DNA of 14,368 nucleotides from an uncultured Bacilli bacterium (lineage in GTDB: Bacteria > Bacillota_I > Bacilli_A > RF39 > UBA660), in the NCBI GenBank assembly GCA_947628725.1, contig CANRAQ010000025.1, positions 1-14,368 on the forward strand. Direction: 5' to 3'. The position numbers were made by a program, and so were the translations under genes. Below the pieces are notes generated by a model, which worked only from the letters and a program-made list of their open reading frames with translations, ran no database searches and was not told the DNA's origin. Each line of letters starts with the position of its first letter. Within the stretch, counting starts at the first letter, position 1. Shown piece by piece: positions 14,290 through 14,368 of this stretch.

Positions 14290-14348
14290 TCAAAAACATT
14301 CGAGTTGTACTCACTTCCGTTCGTAGCAACTTATCCGAATGTTTTTGA
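14290..14348 (-). repeat. Long inverted repeat between the putative DGR target and avd
   Basis: Perfect 13-base arms TCAAAAACATTCG (14290-14302) and CGAATGTTTTTGA (14336-14348), extended inward by AGTTGTAC (14303-14310) with GTAGCAACT (14323-14331, one bulged base) and closed by a 12-base loop. About 21 base pairs in all. It could act as a transcription terminator for the gene to the right, or as the DGR recognition cruciform known downstream of VRs. Confidence 0.75.
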
Positions 14349-14353
14349 TCCGA

Positions 14354-14368
14354 TTATCCTATTCGGAA
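14354..14368 (-). CDS. Possible 3' end of the DGR target gene (partial)
   Basis: Only five codons are inside the window: TTC CGA ATA GGA TAA, reading F-R-I-G-stop. The stop sits 5 bases before the long hairpin, where a DGR target gene should end. A Phe-Arg near the C-terminus fits lectin-fold DGR targets. This is positional inference from very little sequence, and the frame cannot be proved. Confidence 0.3.
   Translation of the reverse strand, partial: FRIG

Larger units (their letters stand above)
12194..14368 (-). other. Diversity-generating retroelement (DGR): avd, template repeat, reverse transcriptase
   Basis: Three components lie in canonical order on the minus strand: Avd-like protein (14256-13708), template repeat within a non-coding stretch (about 13655-13524), reverse transcriptase (13252-12194). 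This matches the mtd-avd-TR-brt order of the Bordetella phage DGR, in which the variable target gene comes first. The target would therefore lie beyond the right edge. DGRs copy the TR RNA with errors at adenines and transfer the result into the VR of the target, diversifying a ligand-binding surface. No phage structural, integrase or transposase genes are visible, so this may be a chromosomal DGR or the edge of a prophage. Confidence 0.9.

Noticed and set aside
1..14368. Alternative genetic code with TGA as Trp (Mollicutes type)
   Set aside because: TGA ends ruvX, ireB, trmD and avd at the expected lengths, and Trp is encoded by TGG.
1..14368. CRISPR array, tRNA or rRNA genes, insertion sequence
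   Set aside because: No regularly spaced direct repeats, cloverleaf-like segments, rRNA blocks or transposase frames were seen on reading both strands.

Overview
The window is very AT-rich chromosomal DNA from a low-GC Gram-positive bacterium of the Bacilli / RF39-like (Mollicutes-related) kind, probably an uncultured gut lineage. Evidence for this is the exact Bacillus-type gene order ireB-ruvX-DUF1292-mltG-trmR, the rimM-trmD pair, strong AGGAGG-type ribosome binding sites and TATAAT promoters. The standard code (translation table 11) applies: TGA ends ruvX, trmD and avd, and Trp is TGG. The lineage is inferred from gene content only.

Layout, with almost everything on the minus strand. (1) 11-2674: promoter plus a five-gene housekeeping operon: ireB (kinase substrate), ruvX (Holliday junction resolvase-like), DUF1292, mltG (peptidoglycan lytic transglycosylase) and trmR (tRNA wobble-uridine methyltransferase). 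(2) 2690-5842: an RNA-modification operon (TrmH-family methyltransferase, rimM, trmD) that continues into two genes I do not recognise and ends in a hairpin. (3) 5904-7275: a single-gene unit for an AAA/DUF4143 ATPase, with its own promoter and a strong terminator. (4) 7344-9306: an operon of three paralogous prepilin-like proteins. The last carries a large C-terminal domain resembling the C-type-lectin/FGE-like domain (DUF6273 type) found on Firmicute surface proteins. (5) 9288-10668: obg, divergent from (6) a plus-strand DUF1846 gene with its own extended -10 promoter.

(7) 12194-14368 is the highlight: a diversity-generating retroelement (DGR). On the minus strand it reads avd (accessory variability protein), then a non-coding template repeat (TR), then a structured spacer with a terminator, then a DGR-type reverse transcriptase with a YMDD active site. 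The TR at about 13524-13655 still reads as the C-terminus of a surface protein, with 15 AAY asparagine codons crowded between invariant GC-rich edges. This is the classic signature of adenine-directed mutagenesis. The variable repeat (VR) and its target gene are not in the window. By the usual order (target-avd-TR-RT) the target should lie just past the right edge. A reading frame ending in TAA at 14354 and a long hairpin immediately after it fit the 3' end of that target and a DGR recognition cruciform.

In a DGR, RT plus Avd copy the TR RNA with errors at adenines, and the mutated cDNA replaces the VR of a surface or receptor protein. The TR-encoded peptide resembles the C-terminal domain of the third prepilin in region 4, so the unseen target may be a related pilin-like or surface lectin-fold protein. 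That link is inference.
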